Below, one piece after another: positions 37,454 to 47,349 of a stretch of 64,000 nucleotides of DNA. The notes below the pieces were generated by a model. That model was not told the origin of the DNA and made no database searches. It saw nothing but the letters and a program-made list of their open reading frames with translations. Numbering within the stretch: position 1 is the stretch's first letter; every line of letters starts with the position of its first letter. Made by a program: the position numbers and the translations under genes. This DNA comes from Stercorarius parasiticus. Taxonomy: Eukaryota > Chordata > Aves > Charadriiformes > Stercorariidae. Location: NCBI GenBank assembly GCA_013396915.1, contig VWZL01001291.1, forward strand, positions 1 to 64,000, written 5' to 3'.

Positions 37454-38984
37454 GCCCCGTGGGGGCCAGGATCAGCCTCTTCCACGCCATCCCCAATCCT
37501 GCAAGGATGGAGAAGGAAACACCCAGGAGCAGGTTGCACCAAGCTGGTGTCCCCATAGCGGTGTCCCCATAGCAGTGTCCCCAGGTGACAGCCCTGTCCC
37601 CAGGGATGGCCATCCCTCTGTCCTGCCCATGGGAGGAGCTTTGAGTTCAGCTCCACCATCGGACATCGAAACCGGGACCTCACGGCTCCACACTCAGGGT
37701 GCTCGGGAGCCTCAGAGCTGAGCTTTAATTAAATATTCTCAAGGTGCCGTGCGCTATTGCAAGTGAGTGTGTAATTTGTCATGTCTCCTTTATTAATTGT
37801 CAGCTCCAATATGACTAATCATGTGTCCCCCCCTCCCCAAGTCCCAGGCTTGGGAAAATTTATAGCTTTTTATTTGCTTGGTGTAGTAGCAGGAGCTCAG
37901 CTGGCTGGAGATGAAAAATATCCAAGGAAAGCACATGCCGGAGCCGCGGAGGGGATGCTCGGCAGCCTGTCAGCTGCTTGCTCTCTAATTGCATCACTCC
38001 CTCGGCTTCCACTTGACTTGATAATTTGGGATGCTACAAGCAGCTTTGCATCAGCCATCGCCTGGGTATAAAGCTCAGCCCGGAGCAGCGTGGGGTAGCA
38101 GGAGGTCGTCTCCCCCCCATGAGCTCCACCGCCGTCCTGCTCGCCCTCTCCAGCAGACCACGTCATTAGCATGGTTCCCAACCCACTCGTTAAACTCTGG
38201 AAATGGATTTGACACCCTGAAAAGCATGAAATAATAGTTCTCCAAAGCAATACAAAAAAGATAAACAGGCCCAAAAGGGCTCCGGGGGGGGAAGGGGAAG
38301 GTTTCTGCAATGAGGAGAGAGACGACACAACCGAGGAGCACTTCTGAGTCCTTCGCTCCATTACCCATTCCACAGCAGCCAGAAAGCGTCGGGCAGATAA
38401 TTAAAGAGTGTCGCTGTTATCGGCCAGCTTAGCCACACCGGGAGAGGGGGACTCGGTTATGGACAGACGTGGCTCTGCTGCAGCCCAGAAAACTTACTTA
38501 TTATCCTTTTTGTATGTATGTTAATGGCCTACATTGCACACTCTTACCCATACAGGTCTTAGTGACGGGTGCGAGAGGTCCAGCAGATAAAATGCACATG
38601 AAAATTTAAGGGGACTTTCCCCCGCCCCGCCCCGGCTCTTTTGGCAGCCCAAATACACAAATTGGCTCTGTTTGTCAGGATTAAGAAATCCTTCTCAACA
38701 CAGAGGTGGGCTAAGACTAATTGGACCTTGACAACACCTCCAACACCCTTCCCCTCCACTCCCACTCCCCTCCAGGATTGCACGCAGCATCCCGGATGGA
38801 GTGTCCCATATTTGTGTTCCAGGTTCTGCTACAGACCCACTTCATGAGGGGTGGATGGAGATGGGCAGCCCAAACCTCCAGCCAAGGTCCCACCTTGAAG
38901 TTTCCTTCTCCAGCACAACCTGCGTCCTCCCACCAGCTGGGGGTCTGCACAGCACAGGGAGATGTAAAGCCTACCCTAAAGGGC

Positions 38985-39362
38985 TTGTTCAGCCTGGAGA
39001 AGAGAAGGCTCCGGGGAGACCTTCCAGCCCCTTCCAGTCCCTCAAGGGGCTCCAGGAAAGCTGGGGAGGGACTCTGGATGAGGGAGGGGAGCCATGGGAG
39101 GAGGGGGAAGGGTTTTCCACTGCAAGAGGGGAGACTGAGCTGAGATGTCAGGCAGAACTTCTTGGCTGTGAGGGTGGTGAGCCCCTGGCGCAGGTTGCCC
39201 AGAGAAGCTGTGGCTGCCCCATGCCTGGAGGGGTTCAAGGCCAGGTTGGACGGGGCTTGGAGCAACCTGGACTGGTGGGAGGTGTCCCTGCCCAGGGCAG
39301 GGGGGTGGAACAGGAAGGTTTTTAAGGTCCCTTCCAACCCAAACCGTTCTATGATTCTAAGA
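38985..39362 (+). mobile_element. CR1 LINE fragment, third well-preserved copy
   Basis: Starts at TTGTTCAGCCTGGAGAAGAG, some 45 bases later in the element than the copies at 9,682 and 19,008, and then follows them closely to AAGGTCCCTTCCAACCC and ATTCTAAGAT. Its tail is short (one or two octamers). Confidence 0.95.
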
Positions 39363-40155
39363 TACCCCAAACATGGGGCAGGAAAAGCACTAGCAAAACA
39401 ATTTACTCCAGGACATGTAACTCCTTGGTCCCCAGACTCTCCAGCTCCCTACAGCTCTTTTTAGCAGGTGGAGAATTTGTGACATCCTTGAGATGCATCA
39501 CATCTGCATGTCCAGGTCAGCAGCCCCCAGCACCAGCCAGACCTCGAGCATCACCCCTTGGCAAGGGGGAAGACCTTGTAATTGCCCCATCCCCAGCCGA
39601 CGCTGCCGTGCCACCCCATGCATTACTTCCCAAGCCCAGCCTTGCTGCAGGGCTGCCTTGGGGCCACGGCACCCACTGGCTGGCCAGCCTGCTCACTGCC
39701 AGAGCCACAATCAAGAGCAAAACCAGAGAAAAGAGCCCAACTAGACCATCATGCACTGTTTTTGCTGGTACCCAACTCTGCAAGCCTGGAGCTGGGCTGG
39801 CACAGCTCCCAAATCGCATCTCCGTGGCTCGGTCCAAGGCTCTCATGAAAGCCAGGTAGACAAAGATCTCATCGCTTTCTCCTGAAGCAGAACTTCTGAA
39901 CTGTCTGTGGCCCACTGATGTATTAGTGCCCAGATTTGGCAGAGCAAGGCTGCAGGAAGAGAAGAGCCTGGAGCCAGCAGCCCCGTTTTCCAAGCCCCAA
40001 CCAAGGTGTCCTCACCAGGAGGATGGTGGACCCTGCGATTTACAGCTAGTAGCAAGAGGGTTTGCTTTTATTTGGGATTGTGAGGACACTTTTGAAGCAG
40101 CACAGGACCCCCTGATGTGCAAACACAGGCTGAATGCCTCTGATCAACTCCAGTG
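39363..40155. other. Intergenic DNA between CR1 copies
   Basis: GC-rich, with overlapping open frames up to 158 codons on the - strand. No domain is recognised. Confidence 0.5.
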
Positions 40156-40248
40156 AAGTGGAACATGTCCCTGCCCATGGAAGGGGAGTGGAACTGGATG
40201 ATCTTTAAGGTCCCTTCCAACTCAAACCATTCTGTGATTCTCTGATTG
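40156..40248 (+). mobile_element. CR1 LINE 3' end, left arm of an inverted pair
   Basis: CATGTCCCTGCCCATGGAAG, CTGGATGATCTTTAAGG, TCCCTTCCAACTC and ATTCTGTGATTCTCTGATT in CR1 order. It faces the next fragment tail to tail. Confidence 0.85.
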
Positions 40249-40299
40249 TTCTGTAACATCAGTAGCACAAGAGTCCCCTCCACGGATGATCCCATGTCA

Positions 40300-40538
40300 C
40301 ATCATAGAATTATAGAATCATAGAATGGTCTAGGTTGGAAGGGACCTTTCAGATCATCGAGTCCAACCATCAACCCAACACTCACAAACCCACCACTGTC
40401 CCTCAGCACCACGTCTGCCCGGCTTTTAAATCCCTCCAGGGATGGCGACTCCACCACTGCCCTGGGCAGCCTGGTCCAATGCTTGACAACCCTTTCGGTA
40501 TAAAAAGTTTTCCTAATATCCAGTCTAAACCTCATTTG
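40300..40538 (-). mobile_element. CR1 LINE 3' end, right arm of an inverted pair
   Basis: The reverse complement of a CR1 end: TCATAGAATTATAGAATCAT, TAGGTTGGAAGGGACC, CCCTCCAGGGATGGCGACTC, GCCTGGTCCAATGCTTGACA. On the - strand it still encodes a short ORF2 remnant ([18 protein letters not shown], then [18 protein letters not shown]). Confidence 0.92.
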
Positions 40539-43500
40539 ATCTCCTTTTGTCTCTGCACCTCAGGTGGGTGTCCATGCCATCCCCTTGGGACCATCTGCAG
40601 GAATGATCCTGTTTGACCCCATGGTGATGGGGACAAGTACCCCCATGCCAAGAATGGGACCACCCTGAGTCATGGCCAGTGACTTTTGGGGACCAGGTCC
40701 AGCTGGCACAGCTCCCCACTCCCCCTGCATCTGAGGGGGATAAAACCTCCCAAATCAGCGAGCTCCCAAGCTTTTTGGGGATGGAGAGTGCCACGGAGAG
40801 GACTCTGACTCCTTGGGAGGGTCAGCCCACACATGCAGAGGAGCGCCGCAGGCGAAAATGCTGATGCAAGCAAATCCAGCACGCCGTCGGGAGGAAGACT
40901 CTGCCCTCCGGACTATTTTTGGCTTGTTTTTCTTAACTATGGAGCCACTGATCTATGATATTGTTGCTGCTGTGACTCTGCAGTTGGAATTTCATCAAAG
41001 CAGAGCTGGAGAGAGGGTTGCGCGTGGTTCTCGGGGGACCGGTAATGGGAGAGAGCCCTTCACCTCCTGTTTACACTTTAATGCCCATCCAGGTCATTCA
41101 TTATTTATTGCTAATGTATTTATAGAGCATTACTAGCACGCACGGTGCTTTGCAGACATTTGGGGAAAAGGTCCTCTCTCCTTCGGATATCGCAGTATAA
41201 ATAGGGTGGTTAAACACAACACGGGCTCTGCTGACCCGCTGCCTTTGTACCCGAGCCCTGACAAGCCGGAGGGGCCATCTCTCCCCTCCTGGCTCTTGTG
41301 GCTTTTCCAAGGGGGATTTGTTTTCCTGCTGGGACAGTGTAGCATTTGCTCCATGGATCTGTTGGGTGTTGGACATGCAGCAAAGCCAAGCCTGGCTGTG
41401 GGCACCCAAAGCGCCCACTCCGTGAAGCCCATTAATCTGCACCCTTGTTCTCTGCAACACAGCGAAGCGAGCCGGCCATGACAATCCAGCGCTGCAGTTT
41501 TTAATTTGTTTGAGGTGACAAACCACCCTGATGACTCCAGGCCCCATGCCCAGGGGGTCCCGATTCACCACCTTCACCTGCCCCCTGCCTCTCCCTCTTC
41601 GGCTCGTCAGGAACCACCTCCACGACCCAACTCCTACCACGATGACCACGACCAGCCCCCACAGACCTCCCCACCCGCAGCTGCATTTGCAAGTCCATAA
41701 TGTTGAAATGCGAAATCTTTGATACCATCTTAAAATATGCGCCAATTAGCTCAGCGGATCCAATTCCACCCAGCTCTCTGGATGACGATGAATCAATTAG
41801 CAGAAGCGCAGAGGGATGGATGGTGACTGTGACACCAAAATGACCCTCACCATCCTCTAACCAAGTAGCTTATGGAATCTGGGTGCTACCAGCCGGGACG
41901 TATGGACAAGGTTTCTGCTGGGTTCCAGGGAAGCAGCTTGGCCATGGGACTGGGGAGTCCCAGTCTGACCCCCAGCCCCAGCACCCATCACCTCTTTGCA
42001 CCATCCCTGGAGCAAGACACAAAGTTCCTCCCACTGAATTATTTTCCTGTTGTCCTGGGGACTATCCCACACTGGGCTAAAAGCAGATTTTTACAAAACC
42101 TTTTTGCCATCCCAAAAGGTTGCAAGCAAGGGAGGGAGAGAAATCACCTGGGATGAAGCAAAACCTGAAACGGGGACCTGTCACTTCAGTGACAAACTCC
42201 TTGAAATACAGGTGGGAGGATTTTTCTAAGTGAAAGAAGTGTCATTCCCAAAAGCTTCATGTGGAAAATGTCAAAAAAAAATATTCCTCATTTTCCAGCA
42301 TTTTTCCAAGGGTCCTTCCGCAGAGAAATGAGCAATTCCAGTGCCACAAGCATGAATTTTAAAGGGATGCTGCGCTCGGCCGCTGCCGGTGTTTGCTGAG
42401 CAAAGGTTAATAGTCGGGTTCAAACGCTGCAATTTACGGATTATAGGATTTCTTATCAGTGAAAGGGCTGCTCTCACGCTGCCCCAAAGCGTGTGGCCAG
42501 GGCAGAAAACCACCACTTGAAAGGGACCATCAGGAATACCAAAAAAAAAAAAAAAAAAATGCAAAAGGGACCCAGAAGTGCAAAAGCCCCATCCAAGAGG
42601 GCAGAGGAGGCAGAGACCTGCCACAAGCGGCGAGCTCCGCTCTGCTCCTTCCCCCTCCATCCAGACACGTCTCGCAATAATATTGCAACCTGCACACCAG
42701 CTCTTCTCCACCACCAATGCCTGGGGCAGTGCAAGGCTGTGCAAGAGCATCCCACTGCAAAGGCGATTCAACTTGTGCAGTATGACTTGAAAATGTGCCC
42801 AAAAGAGGCGCAGAGGCCAGAAAATTAATTTTTTTTTTTTTTTTTAAAATCATCTATTATATCTTCAGATCTTCCCCTCTGCCCATGACTCTGTGAAGAG
42901 GGAGACAAAGGGTCATGGTTTTAGCGTTGCTAATCGCCAATTTAAGGCTGGCGAGCACCAGAAGCATTTCTGCTCCATCCACGGTCTTCTGCTCTGCCGC
43001 CCTCGGCATTTCTCCATCACGGGAAACACTGGGACCATGAGATGCCTTATACCCCAAGCTGCAGCTTTCATGCTGTCCACAAACCACAAGTAAAATGCAA
43101 GCAAAAAATACGTGGATGATTGCAGAACCCAAGACTCTGGGGCAGTGTGGGGAGGAGGAGAAGGAGAGCCTTCAGCCTCGTTTGGCAGCAGTTAGAAATG
43201 AGGAGGGATGGAGGGGGATGGAACGATGCCCTTACCGCAAGAAGTAGCCAGCCATTGCATTTAGTGCCTTTTTCTTCCAGCCTTTGCTAAAAAGCCACCT
43301 GCAATCAGCCAACAAGAGCAGCACCAGAGGCAAAGGAACCAGGGTGGGACGCGGTGGGAGAGGAGCTGGGAAGCCCAAAGAGCTTCAGCTCTGAACCAGA
43401 GCCATGCTTGCCCATCCTTGAGCTGCAAAACCAAAAATAACATGGGTCATCGTCGAAGAGGGGGAAGGAGAAGCAATATCGCAGAGCAGGTGGCTTTACA

Positions 43501-43737
43501 CCGGTTACTGAAGACACGGTACAAGTAATCAGTTCTCTTTGGAAGCCTCCAGAAGATAACGAGGTGATGAGTAATGGTCTGTATTGATTTGTAGGAACAA
43601 ATCACATCAGCCCAACCTAATCTCATCCTGTGACAATGGCGATGGACTCACAGCATCGGGGTAATGCAGATCTCCTTGCCTTTAATGGCAAGATGTCTTC
43701 GATGCTGCTTCAAATGCATAATTATGGTCTGGGGGAG
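40539..43737. other. Intergenic DNA with a poly-A and a poly-T tract, no gene recognised
   Basis: About 3.2 kb. It contains A19 at 42,541-42,559 and T17 at 42,829-42,845. A 214-codon open frame lies on the - strand (41,101-41,745) with no domain. AT-rich patches at about 41,090-41,210 and 41,695-41,800 contain neither CR1 nor LTR sequence and could be conserved non-coding DNA; this cannot be tested here. Confidence 0.45.
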
Positions 43738-44210
43738 ATCATAGAATTCATAGAATTGTCTAGGTTGGAAGGGAACTTCAGATCATCGAACCATCAACCC
43801 AACACTGACAAAACCACCTCTAATCCACATCCCTCAGCACCACGTCTGCCCGGCTTTTAAATCCCTCCAGTGATGGCGACTCCACCACTGCCCTGGGCAG
43901 CCTGGTCCAATGCTTGACAACCCTTTCGGTGTAAAAAGTTTTCCTAATATCCATCCTAAACCTCCCCTGGCGCAACTTGAGGCCGTTTCCTCTTGTCCTG
44001 TCGCCTGTTCCTTGGGAGAAGAGACCGACCCCCGCTGGCTACCCCCTCCTTTCAGGGAGTTGTAGAGAGCGAGAAGGTCTCCCTTCAGCCTCCTTTTCTC
44101 CAGGCTGAACACCCCCAGCTCCCTCAGCCGCTCCTCACAAGACTTGTGCTCCAGACCCCTCACCAGCTCCGTTGCCCTTCTCTGGACACACTCCAGCACC
44201 TCAGTGTCTT
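43738..44210 (-). mobile_element. CR1 LINE fragment with ORF2 C-terminal remnant
   Basis: About 470 bp, reverse strand. It reads from the octamer tail (ATAGAATTCATAGAATTG) through TAGGTTGGAAGGGA, CCTCCAGTGATGGCGACTCC, GTAAAAAGTTTTCCTAATAT and GGCGCAACTTGAGG. The - strand encodes [20 protein letters not shown], then [20 protein letters not shown], the same ORF2 end as the copy at 28,340, with frame damage later. Subfamily is the same as the 28,340 and 40,300 copies. Confidence 0.95.
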
Positions 44211-46404
44211 CCCTGGAGATGGTTTAGGAGGACCCAAAACTGATCCAAGTCCAACAGGGGCTTCAGGGGCTCTAGGATCCCGTGTGACCATTAACAACTG
44301 GGAATAAACAACCTGGTGGTTGATGCCAAGATGTCATGACTGAGAGTGCAGACTGGTAAAAGGGGTGGTAAACTCATCCAGGGCCACCCAGCAAGGACAC
44401 AGAGGTGTTGCTAGAAAGGAGATGAACACACAGGACCAAAAGGATGGATGGCAAGAGCAGACCATAAATCCAAAAGTGACGCATCCATTTGGGGATGGAG
44501 GAAGACGGGGGTGTCCTTCTGCTCCTTGAGGTACCCCATGGCTCAGTTTTGAGGCTCTGCACTTCAGGAAAGTGATGACCCCCCTGGAGAGAGGTCAGAA
44601 AACAGTGGCTGTGAAGAGAGAGAGAAAAATCTTGTCTTCCACACCTGCATCTGAAAGGACAGAGGCCCCAATCAGGTTTTGGGCTGGACCAAGCTGAAAT
44701 GAGAAGCAGAGATGCTGCAAGGTGAAAAGGAGGAGCAGAGGGACAGGTAGGTGCAGGGGAGGAGCAGTCACAACTCCAAACCCAGCTCTGTGGTGGCTCA
44801 CAGCTTTGCTGGGATGATGGTGGCATCCAGCTCCCACGCTGGGACTTCATCACCTCCCCCAGGTCCCACACGTGCCATTCCTGGGGAAGTCCAGGATGTT
44901 TGCAGCAGGCAAGGAAGGCACCATGGTCCCACCCGGCAAAAGTCCCCACATCCCCAAAGCCACCAGCTGCAGTAGAGCACCAGAACACACGTCCCCTCCA
45001 AACCTTGGAGCATCTCCACCCTTCAAAGTCAAAGGGTTCAGCTCCCTTTCAGCTGCAGAGAGCTTTGTGCTCTCCCATAACCTCTAACGTCACTCACCAA
45101 CCATGTTTTATGGCTTTTGGAGAGAGAGTGAAGGTGCTCTGTCTCAGCCTCGGTTTTTATGGCAGATGCTCCTTCTCCAAGGAGCCACGGAGAAGGACTA
45201 AAAGGTGCCGGGATTTTTGCAGCCCGGCAGATGAGAGCTTGCCAGGACCTCCACGCAAAGCGGTAGACCTGGCCCACCAGCTGCCTTGTTTTCCAAAGTG
45301 CTATTGATTCATTAAATACAGTGATTAAATGTGATAAATGGGCCCCAAAGTGCTATTTTGGGGGAGAGGAGGCTCCATCCATGAGTGCTGCAGCGCTGGC
45401 TCAGTGTGACATCTGGCTCTCCCCACTGCCCCTCCTCCGGTGCGAGAGGAGATACTGCCCCACGCTTAAATATTTGATGGCACACAATTATTTGACATAT
45501 CCCAAGTCTATTCTTCTCCCCCCACCCTTCCCACAAACTCCTTTGCTTTCTCTGGCTGCTGTTAGACACCGTCACTTTAAATACAGGGTTTGCCCAATTT
45601 TGGGGAGCAGCTCAAGCCACCCAGATGCACCAGCATCCAAAATGGACTTGGTCCTTGCAAAATTCAGGAGAACTTCAGGGAGGGGGAAATCCCAAGGCGG
45701 GGAAAAAGTCCTTTGGGAAAAAGGGCAGGATGAGAGATGAGGGCTGGGAGAAGGGGAAAAATCAAGATGCGAGAGAAAATGTATCCAGGATGGAGTTTAT
45801 TTAATGCGACCCCCAGCTCAGGTCCACAGAGGTATTTTGGCACCCAAAAGGGGTCCAGCACCCAAATCCTGCTACGTCCAGCTCCAAACACAGTGCACCC
45901 AGCCCCTGGCTGTGCATCACTCCAGCATCCGAAAATCTGGTGCCCGCCCCAACACTATCCCCCACGACAAGGGTTTGGGATCCCCAGGGTCACAGCAGCC
46001 CATGCCCCCCCCCTGCCCCAGCCCTGGGCAGCCCCCCAGGGATGGCGGCAAGACCAAAGCAGGCTTTGGAGCAGAGGTAATATCTTTTATTAACCCGGCG
46101 GATACAATAAAGAGAAAATAAAGTCGGGAGAGCACAAAGGACCAGCGCTGCATGCCCGATGCCGGTCAGGTTTTTCCCAAGCCAGTCTAATAAAAGCGAT
46201 GACCTCTGCGTCCCTCAGCATCGCTTCTCCCGGGATCACGGGTCCTCACGGCAGCTGGATCCCGTGGTCCCCCAAAAGCCGGGACTGGGAGGGAGACCCA
46301 CAAGGGACAATGTCACCGAGTCCCAAAAAGTAAAAGCAACGATAAGTTGGAGGCAGCGGTGACAGGGGTGCTGAGAGGTGTCCAGCTTGTGAGGCAGGTC
46401 GGGG
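44211..46404. other. GC-rich intergenic DNA left of the minisatellite
   Basis: About 2.2 kb. A 204-codon frame (44,374-44,988, - strand) and others are GC-driven and have no domain. The AATAAA cluster at 46,082 is the only odd feature. Confidence 0.45.
46082..46200. other. Cluster of AATAAA hexamers on both strands
   Basis: Three AATAAA hexamers lie on the + strand (46,106; 46,117; 46,189) and one on the - strand (46,086-46,091) within 110 bases of otherwise GC-rich DNA. This could be the 3' end of an unannotated transcript or the R/U5 part of an old LTR. No matching coding exon was seen on either side. Confidence 0.3.
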
Positions 46405-47075
46405 AATGGGGACCAGGGCTGGAAGGGGAACCCCCAAAGCCTCCCTGGGATGGGAAGGGACCGTGACAGCCCCCATCCCCTCCTCAGGGCTGGGAGGGGG
46501 GGAACTGCAGCAGCCCCCAACTCCCCCCATGCTGGGAACAGACCGGGACAGCCTCCAAATTCTTCCGGGCTTGAAGGGGACCGGGACAGCCACAAAACTC
46601 TCTCTGGGGCTGGAAAGGGACTGGGACACCCCCCCAAATCATCCCCGGGGCTGGAAGGTGACCGGTACAGCCCCCAACGCTTCCCCGGGCTGGAAAGGGA
46701 CAGGGACAGCCCCCAAATTCTCCCCGGGCTGGAAGGGGACCGGGACAGACCCCAATCTCTCTCCAGAGCTGTAAAGGGACCGGGAAAGCCCCAATTCCTC
46801 CCCGAGCTTGATGGGGACCGCGCCATCCCCTAACTCCTCCCCGGGTTGGAGAGGGACCGAGACATCCCCTAATCCCTCTCCGGGATGAAAGGGGACCAAG
46901 ACAGTCCCCAAATCCACCCCAAGCTGAAAAGAGACCGGGACATCCCTCCAACCTCTCTCCGGGGCTGGAAAGGGACGGGGACACCCCCCCCAAAATCCTC
47001 CCCGGGCTTGTTGGGGACAGCGACATCCCTTAACCGACCCCCGGGCTGGAAGGGACCGCGTCAGCCCATGCCCAC
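46405..47075. repeat. 39-41 bp GC-rich minisatellite next to the gap
   Basis: A diverged tandem array of a unit reading roughly CCCCGGGCTGGAAAGGGAC, then CGGGACA and a C-rich run. The GGGAC landmarks at 46,583, 46,623, 46,664, 46,703, 46,742 and 46,782 are spaced 40, 41, 39, 39 and 40 bases. About 16-17 copies are visible and the array enters the gap. Units carry G-runs and C-runs on the same strand, so hairpins or quadruplexes are plausible. Because 39 is a multiple of three, proline/glycine-rich open frames appear on both strands; the 40 and 41 bp units shift the frame, so I do not call them genes. Confidence 0.85.
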
Positions 47076-47349
47076 NNNNNNNNNNNNNNNNNNNNNNNNN
47101 NNNNNNNNNNNNNNNNNNNNNNNNNNNNNNNNNNNNNNNNNNNNNNNNNNNNNNNNNNNNNNNNNNNNNNNNNNNNNNNNNNNNNNNNNNNNNNNNNNNN
47201 NNNNNNNNNNNNNNNNNNNNNNNNNNNNNNNNNNNNNNNNNNNNNNNNNNNNNNNNNNNNNNNNNNNNNNNNNNNNNNNNNNNNNNNNNNNNNNNNNNNN
47301 NNNNNNNNNNNNNNNNNNNNNNNNNNNNNNNNNNNNNNNNNNNNNNNNN
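47076..47349. other. Assembly gap of 274 N
   Basis: A run of 274 undetermined bases between a GC-rich minisatellite and the TPBGL start codon. It hides the promoter and 5' UTR of TPBGL and the right end of the minisatellite. Any open frame or repeat count drawn across it is meaningless. Confidence 1.

Larger units (their letters stand above)
32885..38984. other. Intergenic DNA, one possible small secreted ORF, no confirmed gene
   Basis: About 6.1 kb. It includes the ORF at 33,334 and the ATC microsatellite at 37,411, listed separately. Other open frames stay below about 160 codons and have no domain. AT-rich, non-repetitive patches occur at 36,140-36,430 and 37,720-37,880. Confidence 0.45.

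Noticed and set aside
41101..41745. 214-codon - strand frame
   Set aside because: No domain, no homologue recognised and atypical residue mix. Treated as chance.
1..46400. P4HA3 or KCNE3 exons, expected from human gene order near PGM2L1
   Set aside because: No frame with their characteristic residues was found on either strand.
46236..47026. Proline/glycine-rich repetitive proteins from the minisatellite on both strands
   Set aside because: Unit length alternates between 39, 40 and 41, so the peptide repeat breaks. Composition alone explains the open frames.
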